Made by a program: the position numbers and the translations under genes. From contig NZ_LUHG01000039.1 of the NCBI RefSeq assembly GCF_001623405.1, positions 224,420 through 288,419 of the forward strand: a stretch of DNA of 64,000 nt, in the 5' to 3' direction. The stretch's first letter is position 1. The number at the start of each line of letters is the position of its first letter. The notes under the pieces were generated by a model. That model ran no database searches and was not told where the DNA came from. It worked only from the letters and a program-made list of their open reading frames with translations. Below, one piece after another: positions 47,099-55,527 of the stretch. The DNA is from Hydrotalea flava. Its GTDB lineage: Bacteria; Bacteroidota; Bacteroidia; Chitinophagales; Chitinophagaceae.

Positions 47099-47971
47099 TC
47101 AATATGACCTGCCATTTACAATTCTGCGCATTTGTATACCAACAGAAAGTGCAATACAGGCCATCCCTACATAAAAAGTATTTTGTAAATACCGGTTTTC
47201 ATGAAATACCAGAAAGGCCAGTAAAATACCATAAACAGGTTCCAGATTTAGCGTTAAATTTTGCGTAAAAGCCGATACATTGTGTAAAGCTTTCAACATT
47301 AGTTCCATGGCCAACACGGTGCAAAACCAAGCTAAAATAAGTAGCCAAAACACATCGGTTAATGAAGGTATCCATTTTGCGTCAGGAAAATGCACTATAT
47401 AAGCGGGTAATAAGCATGTTAAAAACAAAAATCCACCACCCATTTCAAATAACATAATGGTTTGAGGGGGAGCAGTAGCTATATTTTTTTTATTCAGCAC
47501 TGAAAATAAAGCAGCAATAATGGCAGAACCCAAACCAAATAAAATACCGGTTCGGTATCTGATATCAAATTGAAAAATGATATAAATTCCTAATAAACTT
47601 AATATGCCCAACAGTAATTCAGCTTTTCGCCAAGGGGTACTATTCAACAAAGGTTCAAGCAGTGCTGTAAATAGTGAAGTAGCAGCAAAACAAACCAATC
47701 CGATGGATACATTGGCGAATTTGATACTGGCATAAAAAAATACCCAGTGCAAGGCTATTAATATGCCAATGCTGAGAAGCAACATTATTTTTCGAAAGCC
47801 TAGTTCCAGTTTTTGTTTTTGAATTATAAGAATCAATAGCAGGGTAATGAATGTTATACCCATTCTGTACCAAACAAGCGGTAATTCATTTAATTGAATT
47901 AACACCCCCAAAACACCTGTGAAGCCGGCTAATAGAACAGATATATGCAGTTGAATAAGCGATTGCTTCAT
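47099..47971 (-). CDS. EamA/DMT-superfamily transporter
   Basis: 290 residues, about ten hydrophobic helices in two repeated EamA halves (residues ~1-140 and ~150-285). The repeat signature WYRMGITFITLLL in the first half and LNLEPVYGILLAFLVFHEN in the second are typical of drug/metabolite exporters. The substrate is unknown. The last codons lie in a 13-bp tandem duplication (47082-47107), so the C-terminus may have been altered by a small repeat expansion. The next gene upstream (glycosyltransferase, 48006) is 34 bp away in the same orientation. Confidence 0.88.
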   Translation of the reverse strand: MKQSLIQLHISVLLAGFTGVLGVLIQLNELPLVWYRMGITFITLLLILIIQKQKLELGFRKIMLLLSIGILIALHWVFFYASIKFANVSIGLVCFAATSLFTALLEPLLNSTPWRKAELLLGILSLLGIYIIFQFDIRYRTGILFGLGSAIIAALFSVLNKKNIATAPPQTIMLFEMGGGFLFLTCLLPAYIVHFPDAKWIPSLTDVFWLLILAWFCTVLAMELMLKALHNVSAFTQNLTLNLEPVYGILLAFLVFHENRYLQNTFYVGMACIALSVGIQMRRIVNGRSY

Positions 47972-48005
47972 GTGCCAATGAAAAAATAAATAGAAAATAT
48001 ATTAA

Positions 48006-48788
48006 TTAGTGAATATCTGTAACCTGTTTCGCTATGTCGGTTGATGAAATGGCAGCCACTTTTTTACGGTAATTTTTAAACATGCTAAGCCATTGAATTT
48101 TAATAACACCAAATACTCCTTCCTTTAAAATGCCTTTACTCATTTTACTGACGCCAATTTTTCGGTCGATAAAAGTAATAGGTATTTCTTTGATGGTAAA
48201 TCCCAGTTTCCATGCTGCAAATTTCATTTCTATTTGAAAGGCATACCCAACAAATGTGATAGCATCAAAATTAATGGTTTGCAATACTTTTCTTTTATAA
48301 CAGATAAAGCCTGCCGTTGGGTCTTTAACCGGCATAAAAGTAATGAGCCTTGTATAAATTGCACCACCTTTTGAATAGATGTGTCTGTCTAATGGCCAAT
48401 TTTCAACCTTTCCGCCTTTTGTATAACGGCTGCCAATTGCCACATCAGCACCATTGAATTTACAGGCTTGATACAACCGTTCCAAATCGGCAGGATTGTG
48501 AGAGAAATCCGCATCCATTTCAAAAATAAATTGATACCCGTTTGCCAATGCCCATCTAAAACCATGAATATATGCGGTACCTAATCCTAATTTACCCTTT
48601 CGTTCTTCTAAAAATAAAGCACCGGGATATTTTGAAAAAAGATTTTTTACTGCATTTGCAGTTCCATCAGGCGAGCCATCATCAATCACCAATACATGAT
48701 AGTTTTGGTTTAAAGCAAAAACAGTTTCAACAATTGAAACAATATTTTCAACTTCATTGTAAGTGGGTATAATAACGATTTTTTCCAA
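48006..48788 (-). CDS. family 2 glycosyltransferase, polyprenol-phosphate mannosyltransferase-like
   Basis: 260 residues, GT-A fold of the DPM1-like GT2 group. Motifs are VIIPTYNEVENIVSIVETVF, VLVIDDGSPDGTANAV, and the acidic metal-binding FEMDADFSHNPADLERL. GSRYTKGGKVENWPLDRH and the late QIEMKFAAWKLGFTIKEIPITF follow. It has no membrane segment. It would transfer mannose or glucose from a nucleotide sugar to polyprenyl phosphate at the inner leaflet, supplying a lipid-linked donor for envelope glycans. No mannosyltransferase acceptor gene lies nearby. Confidence 0.9.
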   Translation of the reverse strand: MEKIVIIPTYNEVENIVSIVETVFALNQNYHVLVIDDGSPDGTANAVKNLFSKYPGALFLEERKGKLGLGTAYIHGFRWALANGYQFIFEMDADFSHNPADLERLYQACKFNGADVAIGSRYTKGGKVENWPLDRHIYSKGGAIYTRLITFMPVKDPTAGFICYKRKVLQTINFDAITFVGYAFQIEMKFAAWKLGFTIKEIPITFIDRKIGVSKMSKGILKEGVFGVIKIQWLSMFKNYRKKVAAISSTDIAKQVTDIH

Positions 48789-48874
48789 CTGTATGAATAC
48801 TTAAACCTGAAAATACAAAGTTCCTGCAAATATGAAGTGAAATGATTTACTAATTTTTATAAATACTGGCATTT

Positions 48875-49651
48875 TTAATTTTTATCCTTTTTTAAGTAAG
48901 TTCTATTGAGTATTTCGGTAAACTTTTGCTTGGTATTCATCGGAAAATCGCCTTTCATCATCCAATCGTAATACTGTGGTTCTTCTTTTAGTACCTGTGT
49001 TACCGGTTTACCTTTGTGTTTGCCAAAATTGAATACTTCCACTCCATTCACTTTAATAAATCTACGTGCAAAATCTACCATATCATCTTCACCTGAAAAC
49101 TTTGCTAATTCATCGGTAGTTTTACCAATATCCGGATAACGTTCTACCTGTGCCTCCAAAATTTCCCAGGTTGCCATTGCATCCACTTCGGCACCATGAG
49201 CGCCATCTAATTGTTTATTGCAGTAAAATTTATACGCTGCACTCAGGGTTCTTTGTTCTTTTAAATGAAATATTTTTTGAACATCAATAAACTTTCTTCC
49301 TTCAATTGAAAAGTCAAGCCCCGACCGTGAAAATTCTTCAATTAGCATAGGTATATCAAACCGGTTGCTATTATAGCCACATAAATCGGCATTGCCAATA
49401 AATTGTTTTATTTCGTTGGCTACCTGTTTAAAAGTTGGTGCATCTTTTACCATTTCATCTGTAATGCCATGCACATCTGATGCGCCTTTTGGAATGGGCA
49501 TTCCCGGATTGATGAGTTTACGTTTCACCTGCCGGGTACCATCGGGCATTATTTTAACAATGGCAATTTCTACAATTTTATCGGTGCCAATATTAATACC
49601 GGTTGTTTCTAAATCAATGGTAGCAACGGGTTTGTTCAATTGAATGTTCAT
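48875..49651 (-). CDS. DnaQ-like 3'-5' exonuclease with ExoX-type C-terminal domain
   Basis: 258 residues. The DEDDh exonuclease domain covers residues ~8-175: Exo I TIDLETTGINIGTDKIVEIA, Exo II CGYNSNRFDIPML and Exo III with His-Asp in GAHGAEVDAMATWEIL. The C-terminal ~60 residues (VFNFGKHKGKPVTQVL, PQYYDWMMKGDFP) match the small ExoX C-terminal domain found in RNase T/ExoX-like proteins. It degrades or trims DNA or RNA ends and is probably involved in repair; it is not the replicative epsilon subunit by architecture. Confidence 0.9.
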   Translation of the reverse strand: MNIQLNKPVATIDLETTGINIGTDKIVEIAIVKIMPDGTRQVKRKLINPGMPIPKGASDVHGITDEMVKDAPTFKQVANEIKQFIGNADLCGYNSNRFDIPMLIEEFSRSGLDFSIEGRKFIDVQKIFHLKEQRTLSAAYKFYCNKQLDGAHGAEVDAMATWEILEAQVERYPDIGKTTDELAKFSGEDDMVDFARRFIKVNGVEVFNFGKHKGKPVTQVLKEEPQYYDWMMKGDFPMNTKQKFTEILNRTYLKKDKN

Positions 49652-49751
49652 AAATAACGTTTAAAACTGCAAAGAAAAGAATTGATTGTAAACGAAAGTA
49701 ATACAGATTAGCCTGTTTACCTTGTATTCTGTTAAAATGTTTGTTGAATGA

Positions 49752-51110
49752 TCAGTTGAATGCTTTTTGCAATTCATCTAAATTCAAACCATCAAAATTG
49801 CCACTGCTCATCAATAATATATTTACATGATGTTTAGGCTGTTGGTATAACCAATTTTGTAATGCTTCTTTGTTATGAAAAATGCATACCTCCGGTTTTG
49901 CAAAGCCTTCTCGTAATAATGCTTCATTAATAAGCGGCATTTTTTTAATGGCTAATGCATGTTCTGCATAAAACACCGCACATGAGTCGGCCATTTGAAA
50001 AACGCCCTGATACTCTTTGAAAAAAGAGGCGTTGAGGCTGCTATAAGTATGTAATTCAAATACTGCTGTTAAATGTCGGTTCGGATATTGTTGTTTTACT
50101 GCCTCAATGGTTGCTTTTACTTTACTGGGTGCATGTGCAAAGTCCCTGAAAATAGTTACAGCATCTGTTTGCATAATAACTTCCAACCGCTTGCTGGCAC
50201 CGGTAAAACTACACATGGCAGCTAAAAAAGCGGCTGCGTTAACACCCAGCACTTTGCAAACAAAATAGGCAGCATTTAAGTTAAAGAGATTATGATTTCC
50301 AAAAACCTTTAATGGCGTGGTAATGCCTTCAATTGTAATATAGGTAATACCATCCTTCACTTCGTGTTCAGGCAAAATATAAGGAATGTATTGAATATCA
50401 TTTCGGGGATGTTTTTCAACCAAATCTTTTAATACGGCATCGGCAGCATTGTAAATCAGTATACCATGCTGTTCTATTTTCGATATAAAAATTTCGAACT
50501 GTGTTTTATAGATTTCAAAAGTTGGAAATACATTGATGTGATCCCATGCAATACCTGTTATTACAGCTATATGTGGGAATAAGAAATGAAATTTAGGCCT
50601 TTTATCTAATGCACTTGCCGGATATTCATCGCCCTCACAAACAATAACTGGCGCATTGGTCAGTTGAACGGATTGCTCAAAACCATTGAGTTGAGCTCCA
50701 ATCAGGTAATCAAATTTTAATTGTTGTTGTTGCAAAACATGCATAATCATGGCAGTTGTGGTGGTTTTACCATGACTACCCCCTATCACTACCCGCTTTT
50801 TATTCCGGCTTTCATTAAAAATAAATTCAGGAAATGAATAAATTGGAATACCTAATGTTTTTGCCTGCATTAACTCCGGATTATCTTCCCTGGCGTGCAT
50901 ACCTGCAACCACTGCATCTAAATTATTTGTAATTTTTAAAGGAAACCATCCCAGCGCATTGGGTAATAAACCTGCAGCTTTTAAGTTAAAAAGTGCCGGT
51001 TCAAATATTTCATCATCCGAACCTGTAATGGTATACCCTTTTTTGGCAAGCGTAATGGCCAATTGATGCATTACATTTCCTCCAATGGCAATAAAATGAA
51101 TATTTGGCAT
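49752..51110 (-). CDS. mpl: UDP-N-acetylmuramate:L-Ala-gamma-D-Glu-meso-DAP ligase (Mpl)
   Basis: Mur-ligase superfamily enzyme for peptidoglycan recycling: joins a reclaimed tripeptide to UDP-MurNAc. 452 residues. The N-terminal nucleotide-binding motif IAIGGNVMHQLAITLAKKGY is followed by the P-loop GGSHGKTTTTAMIMHVL (~105-121), the central VCEGDEYPASALDKRPKFHF, and NLFNLNAAYFVCKVLG. The sequence DEYP-ASALDKRPKF is more like Mpl than MurC. The organism therefore probably recycles murein peptides. The first helix MPNIHFIAIGG supports start 51110. It diverges from the small lipoprotein gene. Confidence 0.88.
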   Translation of the reverse strand: MPNIHFIAIGGNVMHQLAITLAKKGYTITGSDDEIFEPALFNLKAAGLLPNALGWFPLKITNNLDAVVAGMHAREDNPELMQAKTLGIPIYSFPEFIFNESRNKKRVVIGGSHGKTTTTAMIMHVLQQQQLKFDYLIGAQLNGFEQSVQLTNAPVIVCEGDEYPASALDKRPKFHFLFPHIAVITGIAWDHINVFPTFEIYKTQFEIFISKIEQHGILIYNAADAVLKDLVEKHPRNDIQYIPYILPEHEVKDGITYITIEGITTPLKVFGNHNLFNLNAAYFVCKVLGVNAAAFLAAMCSFTGASKRLEVIMQTDAVTIFRDFAHAPSKVKATIEAVKQQYPNRHLTAVFELHTYSSLNASFFKEYQGVFQMADSCAVFYAEHALAIKKMPLINEALLREGFAKPEVCIFHNKEALQNWLYQQPKHHVNILLMSSGNFDGLNLDELQKAFN

Positions 51111-51191
51111 AAAATTTATTACTTGTTTTAACGTTTAAGTGCATAGGTAAATAAAAAAACAGCATTAAAGCAACATTTTGTAACGAATTCT

Positions 51192-51199
51192 TATCTTTG
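51192..51199 (+). promoter_or_regulatory. -7 box for the small lipoprotein gene
   Basis: A perfect TAnnTTTG box, TATCTTTG, 39 bp before the ATG at 51239. No good TTTG element lies at the expected distance upstream. Confidence 0.4.
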
Positions 51200-51238
51200 A
51201 ATTTTGGTAAACAGCCAATTTGAACAAACACATTTTTT

Positions 51239-51358
51239 ATGAGAAAAATTTTTATTGCAACAACACTTTTGATAATGGTAGCTTTTACCGTTAGTTCCTG
51301 TGTGTCATCCAGAGGACGTGGTTGCCCTACTACCAACAAAAATTACTTTAAACCATAA
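51239..51358 (+). CDS. 39-residue lipoprotein
   Basis: A very short complete ORF: MRKIFIATTLLIMVAFTVSS, then Cys, then a short tail VSSRGRGCPTTNKNYFKP. The lipobox around Cys21 (TVSSC) fits signal peptidase II processing, leaving a mature lipopeptide of about 19 residues. The tail has one further Cys in RGC and an aromatic YF near the end. Bacteroidota genomes often contain such tiny lipoproteins with a C-terminal GCP-type motif; the function is unknown. It has a TATCTTTG -7 box 39 bp upstream and lies 35 bp ahead of ytxJ. Codon use and the intact signal sequence make it a credible gene. Confidence 0.65.
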   Translation: MRKIFIATTLLIMVAFTVSSCVSSRGRGCPTTNKNYFKP

Positions 51359-51393
51359 CAGCTTTTTTTTGTTGCTTTGCATAAAAAGTACCT

Positions 51394-51729
51394 ATGAACT
51401 GGAAAATACTTTCCACAGAAGATCAATTAGCGCAAATAAAACAGGCCTCATTCAAAACTCCTCAGGTAATATTTAAGCATAGCACCCGTTGCAATATTAG
51501 CAGTACGGCACTCAACCGATTAGAACGTGCAGCAATGCCAGAAGGCGTTGATTTTTATTTTTTAGATTTAATTCAATACCGTTCACTCTCTGCAAAAGTT
51601 GCAAACTATTTTCAGGTGCAACACGAATCACCGCAAATACTTTTAATTAAGAACGGAAGTTGCGTGTACGATGAAAGCCACATGTCTATTTCTATGGATG
51701 AGATAGTAGAAAATGCATTTACGCAGTAA
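51394..51729 (+). CDS. ytxJ: bacillithiol-system redox protein YtxJ
   Basis: 111 residues of the YtxJ/DUF2847 family, a monothiol glutaredoxin-like (bacilliredoxin) fold. The active-site region is VIFKHSTRCNISSTALNRLE, with a single Cys after ST-R. The cis-Pro region ESPQILLIKNGSCVYDESH is present. In organisms that make bacillithiol the family is thought to remove bacillithiol from mixed disulfides. This supports a bacillithiol-based redox system in this bacterium, although biosynthesis genes (bshA-C) are not in the window. It is followed 29 bp later by two YeeE-type genes. Confidence 0.9.
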   Translation: MNWKILSTEDQLAQIKQASFKTPQVIFKHSTRCNISSTALNRLERAAMPEGVDFYFLDLIQYRSLSAKVANYFQVQHESPQILLIKNGSCVYDESHMSISMDEIVENAFTQ

Positions 51730-51733
51730 TCTA

Positions 51734-51753
51734 CTATTTTTGTAGAAAAATAG
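51734..51753 (+). promoter_or_regulatory. hairpin overlapping a -7 box ahead of the YeeE pair
   Basis: CTATTTTT (51734-51741) and AAAAATAG (51746-51753) are perfect inverted repeats around a 4-nt loop, and TATTTTTG (51735-51742) is a perfect TAnnTTTG match. The site lies 5 bp before ATG 51759. It could be an operator or promoter, or a weak terminator of ytxJ. Confidence 0.35.
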
Positions 51754-51758
51754 AAAAT

Positions 51759-52322
51759 ATGTTGCACTGGCTTCAACAACCCTGGCCTTGGTATGTTTCC
51801 GGGCCTTTGATTGGTTTAATGGTTCCGCTTTTGTTGTTATTGGGCAATAAAGCATTTGGTATTTCATCCTCGCTGCGGCATATTTGTGCAGCTTGCCTGC
51901 CTGCAAAACTGCCCTTCTTTCATTATAACTGGAAAGCAGAGCGTTGGAATCTTTTTTTTGTTGGCGGTGTGATGGCAGGTGGCTTTATAGCCGCCCTTTT
52001 CCTTACCAATGGTAAACCCATAGCCATCAATCCGGCATTATTGCAACACCTCAATCAATACCAGATACAAGAGGGCAACAGTTTTGTGCCAACTACTATT
52101 TTTAGCTGGCAGGGACTACTAACACTCAGGGGTTTTATCATGATGGTTTTAGGCGGATTTTTAGTTGGGTTCGGTACCCGTTATGCCGGAGGCTGCACAT
52201 CGGGACATGCCATTAATGGACTCAGCAATCTTCAATTACCTTCATTCATTGCCACCATTTGTTTTATGATTGGCGGATTTATCATGGCCAACTTTATTTT
52301 ACCTTTTATTTTACAATTGTAA
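51759..52322 (+). CDS. YeeE/YedE-family transporter half (N-terminal half protein)
   Basis: 187 residues with about four hydrophobic helices. The segment GFGTRYAGGCTSGHAINGLS near residue 140 contains the conserved Cys of the YeeE/YedE (thiosulfate/sulfur) transporter family, and HICAACLPAKLPF has two more Cys early in the protein. Together with the next gene it makes up one split YeeE-type channel. These proteins import thiosulfate or another sulfur compound by cysteine relay. The start is ATG 51759. It is separated from the second half by only 2 bp. Confidence 0.85.
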   Translation: MLHWLQQPWPWYVSGPLIGLMVPLLLLLGNKAFGISSSLRHICAACLPAKLPFFHYNWKAERWNLFFVGGVMAGGFIAALFLTNGKPIAINPALLQHLNQYQIQEGNSFVPTTIFSWQGLLTLRGFIMMVLGGFLVGFGTRYAGGCTSGHAINGLSNLQLPSFIATICFMIGGFIMANFILPFILQL

Positions 52323-52324
52323 CC

Positions 52325-52840
52325 ATGCAAAACACAACAAGCATACAAAAAATAGATACAAATACTGATTTTGAAGTTCGTTCATTAGATACTATGTGCA
52401 CGAATGACAGTAGTTTACAACATCCCTGGTGGTATAATTTAAAATATGTGATGGCCGGAATTATTTTTGGCATTATTTTAATCAAAGCAGAAGTGATTTC
52501 CTGGTTTCGGATACAGGAAATGTTTCATTTGCAAAGCTTTCACATGTATGGAGTAATTGGTTCTGCAGTTATTACCGGCGCTTTAGGTGTATTCATCATC
52601 AAAAAAATGCATTTAAAAACCATTCATGGAGAGCCCATCTTTTTTATACAGAAAAAATTCAGCAAAGGGCAGATATATGGCGGAATTATATTTGGTTTAG
52701 GATGGGCTATGACCGGTGCCTGTCCGGGACCACTTTATGCCCTGATTGGGTCAGGTATTACCGTTATATTGGTGGTTTTATTCAGTGCCACTGTTGGTAC
52801 CTGGGTATATGGCGCTATTCGCGAAAAACTACCCCATTAA
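52325..52840 (+). CDS. YeeE/YedE-family transporter half (DUF6691-type)
   Basis: 171 residues from ATG 52325; a longer in-frame start inside the previous gene (52259) is rejected. About four membrane helices follow a soluble N-terminal stretch. GLGWAMTGACPGPLYALIGSG, carrying the characteristic Cys-Pro-Gly, is the second half of the YeeE/YedE signature. With the preceding half it forms a two-protein transporter seen across Bacteroidota and Proteobacteria, usually near sulfur-handling genes such as rhodaneses. Here the neighbour is ytxJ, so a link between sulfur import and low-molecular-weight thiols is plausible. Confidence 0.85.
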   Translation: MQNTTSIQKIDTNTDFEVRSLDTMCTNDSSLQHPWWYNLKYVMAGIIFGIILIKAEVISWFRIQEMFHLQSFHMYGVIGSAVITGALGVFIIKKMHLKTIHGEPIFFIQKKFSKGQIYGGIIFGLGWAMTGACPGPLYALIGSGITVILVVLFSATVGTWVYGAIREKLPH

Positions 52841-52873
52841 ACTTTCGGCATCAATTTCACATTAGATAGCGTT

Positions 52874-53431
52874 TTAAAGATTATTACTAAGAGTTGCTTT
52901 CATTACCCAATCAAACTGTACATCCTTTCCCAAAATAAATTGTTGTTCACCTGCAATGGTAAATCCCTGTTTTTCATAAAATGAAATAGCGGGATGATTT
53001 TGTTTCCATGCAATGAGCCAAAGCAGGCTGCAAGCATTTTGTAGGGCCACCTGTTTAGCCATTTCTATGAACCGCTTACCTATTCCTAAATTTTTATAGT
53101 TTTTTACCACATACAATCTGGCAATTTCGAGTGCATGTTCAAAACATACATGATCGGGTTGGGTATGCAGTGCCAATTTACAATAACCAACAGGTATAGT
53201 ACCGAACCAGGCTATGTAAAACAAATTTTCCGAATTTTTCCACTCTTTAAAAATGGTTTCATCATTCAAATTTGTTTCCAAATATAACTGCATATCTTCC
53301 GGAGTATTATAGGCATGGTAGGTATCGAAAAAAGTAGTGCGACTCAATTCAGCCAATTGTTGTAATTCTGAATTCAATACTTTGCGAATAATGAGGTCTG
53401 CATGTTGAATACCCGGCAATATTTCATTCAT
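52874..53431 (-). CDS. GNAT-family N-acetyltransferase
   Basis: 185 residues from ATG 53431, which gives a 4-bp gap after ftsE; ATG 53452 or 53473 would overlap ftsE. Single acetyltransferase domain (~15-170) with the acetyl-CoA-binding motif VVKNYKNLGIGKRFIEMAKQ and the typical ending NHPAISFYEKQGFTIAGEQQF. It resembles spermine/spermidine- and RimI-like GNATs; the acceptor is not predictable. It is probably co-transcribed with ftsE. Confidence 0.88.
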   Translation of the reverse strand: MNEILPGIQHADLIIRKVLNSELQQLAELSRTTFFDTYHAYNTPEDMQLYLETNLNDETIFKEWKNSENLFYIAWFGTIPVGYCKLALHTQPDHVCFEHALEIARLYVVKNYKNLGIGKRFIEMAKQVALQNACSLLWLIAWKQNHPAISFYEKQGFTIAGEQQFILGKDVQFDWVMKATLSNNL

Positions 53432-53435
53432 ACCT

Positions 53436-54131
53436 TTAAGAGAAAGATGCATTTGCAGATAGCGGAATATCAATTACCTGACCTCTTTCGGTTTTAAGCA
53501 TGCGAGAAGGATAACGATTAATCACTATAAAATCATGTGTAGCCATGATAATACTGGTACCATAATCTTTTGCAATTTGAAAGAGCAATTGCATAATTTC
53601 ATCGCTGGTTTCGGGATCCAGATTTCCGGTAGGTTCATCTGCTAAAATTAATTTAGGAGAATTGAGTAGTGCACGGGCAATATCAACTCTTTGTTGTTCG
53701 CCTCCGCTAATTTCAAAAGCCATTTTAAAGCCTTTGCTTTTTAAACCAACTTTATCTAAAACATCATTAATTTTTTCGTCCATTAAACGTTCATCTTTCC
53801 ATCCGGTTGCTCTTAATACAAAACGAAGATTTTGATGAATATTTCTATCGGTTAATAATTGAAAATCCTGAAAAACAACACCCAGATTTCTTCTTAAATA
53901 AGGCACTTTCTTCCAATTCATATCGCGCAGGTTAAACCCTACTACGTTACCCTGCCCTTCCCGAAGGGGTAATTCGCCATACAAGGTTTTTAATAAACTA
54001 CTTTTACCGGTTCCGGTTTTACCCACCAAATACACAAATTCTCCTTTTTCAATGGTAAAATTTACATCCTGCAGTATTAAAGCAGATCCCTGATATATAT
54101 TGGCATTACTGAGTGTTACAACTGGTTCCAT
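53436..54131 (-). CDS. ftsE: cell-division ATP-binding protein FtsE
   Basis: ABC ATPase of the FtsEX complex, which activates peptidoglycan hydrolases during division. 231 residues from ATG 54131; an in-frame extension to 54272 runs through the intergenic region and purM and is rejected. Walker A is [17 protein letters not shown], the signature [19 protein letters not shown], Walker [17 protein letters not shown] and the switch His ATHDFI. [18 protein letters not shown] Q-loop residues ([19 protein letters not shown]) are typical of FtsE. ftsX is not adjacent, so the permease must lie elsewhere. Confidence 0.9.
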   Translation of the reverse strand: MEPVVTLSNANIYQGSALILQDVNFTIEKGEFVYLVGKTGTGKSSLLKTLYGELPLREGQGNVVGFNLRDMNWKKVPYLRRNLGVVFQDFQLLTDRNIHQNLRFVLRATGWKDERLMDEKINDVLDKVGLKSKGFKMAFEISGGEQQRVDIARALLNSPKLILADEPTGNLDPETSDEIMQLLFQIAKDYGTSIIMATHDFIVINRYPSRMLKTERGQVIDIPLSANASFS

Positions 54132-54195
54132 GATAGCGCAATAATTTTTTGTATTACAGATGCTTAAAATTAAGTAAAAAGGGCTTTCAATTGTG

Positions 54196-55371
54196 TTAAT
54201 AAGTATATTGAATAGAGCCAAATGCACCTTGAATAAATAATTCATTTTGCCGGGCTGCTTCGGTATGGCCAATAATTACAGCTTCAATATTAAACTGAGC
54301 AGCCGTTGCAATCATTTGTTGAGCAGCTTTTTCATTGGTAAAAACTTCTAACCGATGCCCCATATTAAAAACTTGAAACATTTCTTTGTTATCAGCTCCT
54401 GAATTTTGTTGAATTAGTTGAAAAACTGGCGGAATAGGCATTAAATTATCTTTTACCACTTTCAAAGGTTTGGGCAAGTATTTCATGCATTTGGTTTGTC
54501 CGCCGCCGCTGCAATGAATTATTCCATAAATATCTTCAAATTGTTGTTCTAACAATTGTTTTACCAACGGTGCATAGGTACGGGTTGGCGATAATAATAA
54601 TTGGCCTACTGTATAATTTTTTTCATCAATGGCAATGGTATCTGTTAATCTTTTATTGCCGATATAAACTACATCATCGGGAAGGGTTGGTTCAAACGTT
54701 TCGGGATAATGTTGTGCATACCATTTGCTCAATACATCATGCCTGGCGCTGGTTAATCCGTTGCTGCCTAATCCACTATTATAAGTTGTTTCATAAGTTG
54801 CCTGGCCACTGCTAGCAAAACCAACAATTACATTTCCGACATCAATTTTATTGTTTGTAATTAATTTGTTTTTAGGCCATCGTGCAGCAATGGTTCCGTT
54901 AACGGCAATGGTGCGCACCACATCGCCCACATCGGCCGTTTCACCTCCTAAATAATGTATGTGAATGCCATAAGCAGCTAATTGATTAAAAAAATGCTGT
55001 GTGCCATTGATCAGTTGTTCTATAATTGCCCCATCAATCAAATGTTTATTTCTATCAATTGTAGAAGCAAAAATCATTTTATCATAAATGCCAATACATA
55101 ACAGGTCATCAATATTCATGGCTACAGCATCCTGTGCAATGCCTTTCCAAACATCCATATTACCAGTTTCTTTCCAATACAAATAAGCTAAAATTGATTT
55201 GGTGCCCGCACCATCGGCATGGCTTACATTTATCATTTGCTCATCACCGCCCAGGTAATCAGGATATATTTTGCAGAAAGCATTGGCATATAACCCCTGA
55301 TTCAAATTTTTGATAGCCTGATGAATTTCTTCTTTTTGGGCAGAAACGCCCCTTTGCGCATATAATGACAT
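54196..55371 (-). CDS. purM: phosphoribosylformylglycinamidine cyclo-ligase (AIR synthase)
   Basis: Fifth step of purine biosynthesis: ATP-dependent ring closure of FGAM to AIR. 391 residues, the longer Bacteroidota type. The family opening YAQRGVSAQKEEIHQAIKNL, MINVSHADGAGTKSILAYLY, AQDAVAMNIDDLLCIGIYDK and LGGETADVGDVVRTIAVNGT are clear, with the C-terminal IHCSGGGQTKCMKYL. A TAACTTTG -7 box lies 28 bp upstream of the ATG. No other pur gene lies in the window. Confidence 0.92.
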   Translation of the reverse strand: MSLYAQRGVSAQKEEIHQAIKNLNQGLYANAFCKIYPDYLGGDEQMINVSHADGAGTKSILAYLYWKETGNMDVWKGIAQDAVAMNIDDLLCIGIYDKMIFASTIDRNKHLIDGAIIEQLINGTQHFFNQLAAYGIHIHYLGGETADVGDVVRTIAVNGTIAARWPKNKLITNNKIDVGNVIVGFASSGQATYETTYNSGLGSNGLTSARHDVLSKWYAQHYPETFEPTLPDDVVYIGNKRLTDTIAIDEKNYTVGQLLLSPTRTYAPLVKQLLEQQFEDIYGIIHCSGGGQTKCMKYLPKPLKVVKDNLMPIPPVFQLIQQNSGADNKEMFQVFNMGHRLEVFTNEKAAQQMIATAAQFNIEAVIIGHTEAARQNELFIQGAFGSIQYTY

Positions 55372-55399
55372 GAAAAAAATTTAATGTATACAATCGGAG

Positions 55400-55407
55400 C
55401 AAAGTTA
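55400..55407 (-). promoter_or_regulatory. -7 box for purM
   Basis: On the minus strand a perfect TAnnTTTG match, TAACTTTG (55407-55400), lies 28 bp before the purM ATG. A TTG is found 15 bp further upstream, shorter than the usual 17-23 bp. Confidence 0.42.
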
Positions 55408-55527
55408 AACAAAGCTTACATACAATTGTGCTAACGAATTTTTGTAGCAATGCTTTGTATTAAATTTGCATACCCGAAAAATCAGTTGCTTTAGCAAAGC
55501 ACATCAATGGCATACTAAATAAGCCTT

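Noticed and set aside
52259..52324. Longer N-terminus for the second YeeE half
   Set aside because: It would overlap the first half by 64 bp and adds non-family residues; ATG 52325 follows the first stop by 2 bp.
54132..54272. N-terminal extension of FtsE
   Set aside because: The extension runs back through the intergenic region and into purM on the same strand; the FtsE family begins at about [10 protein letters not shown].
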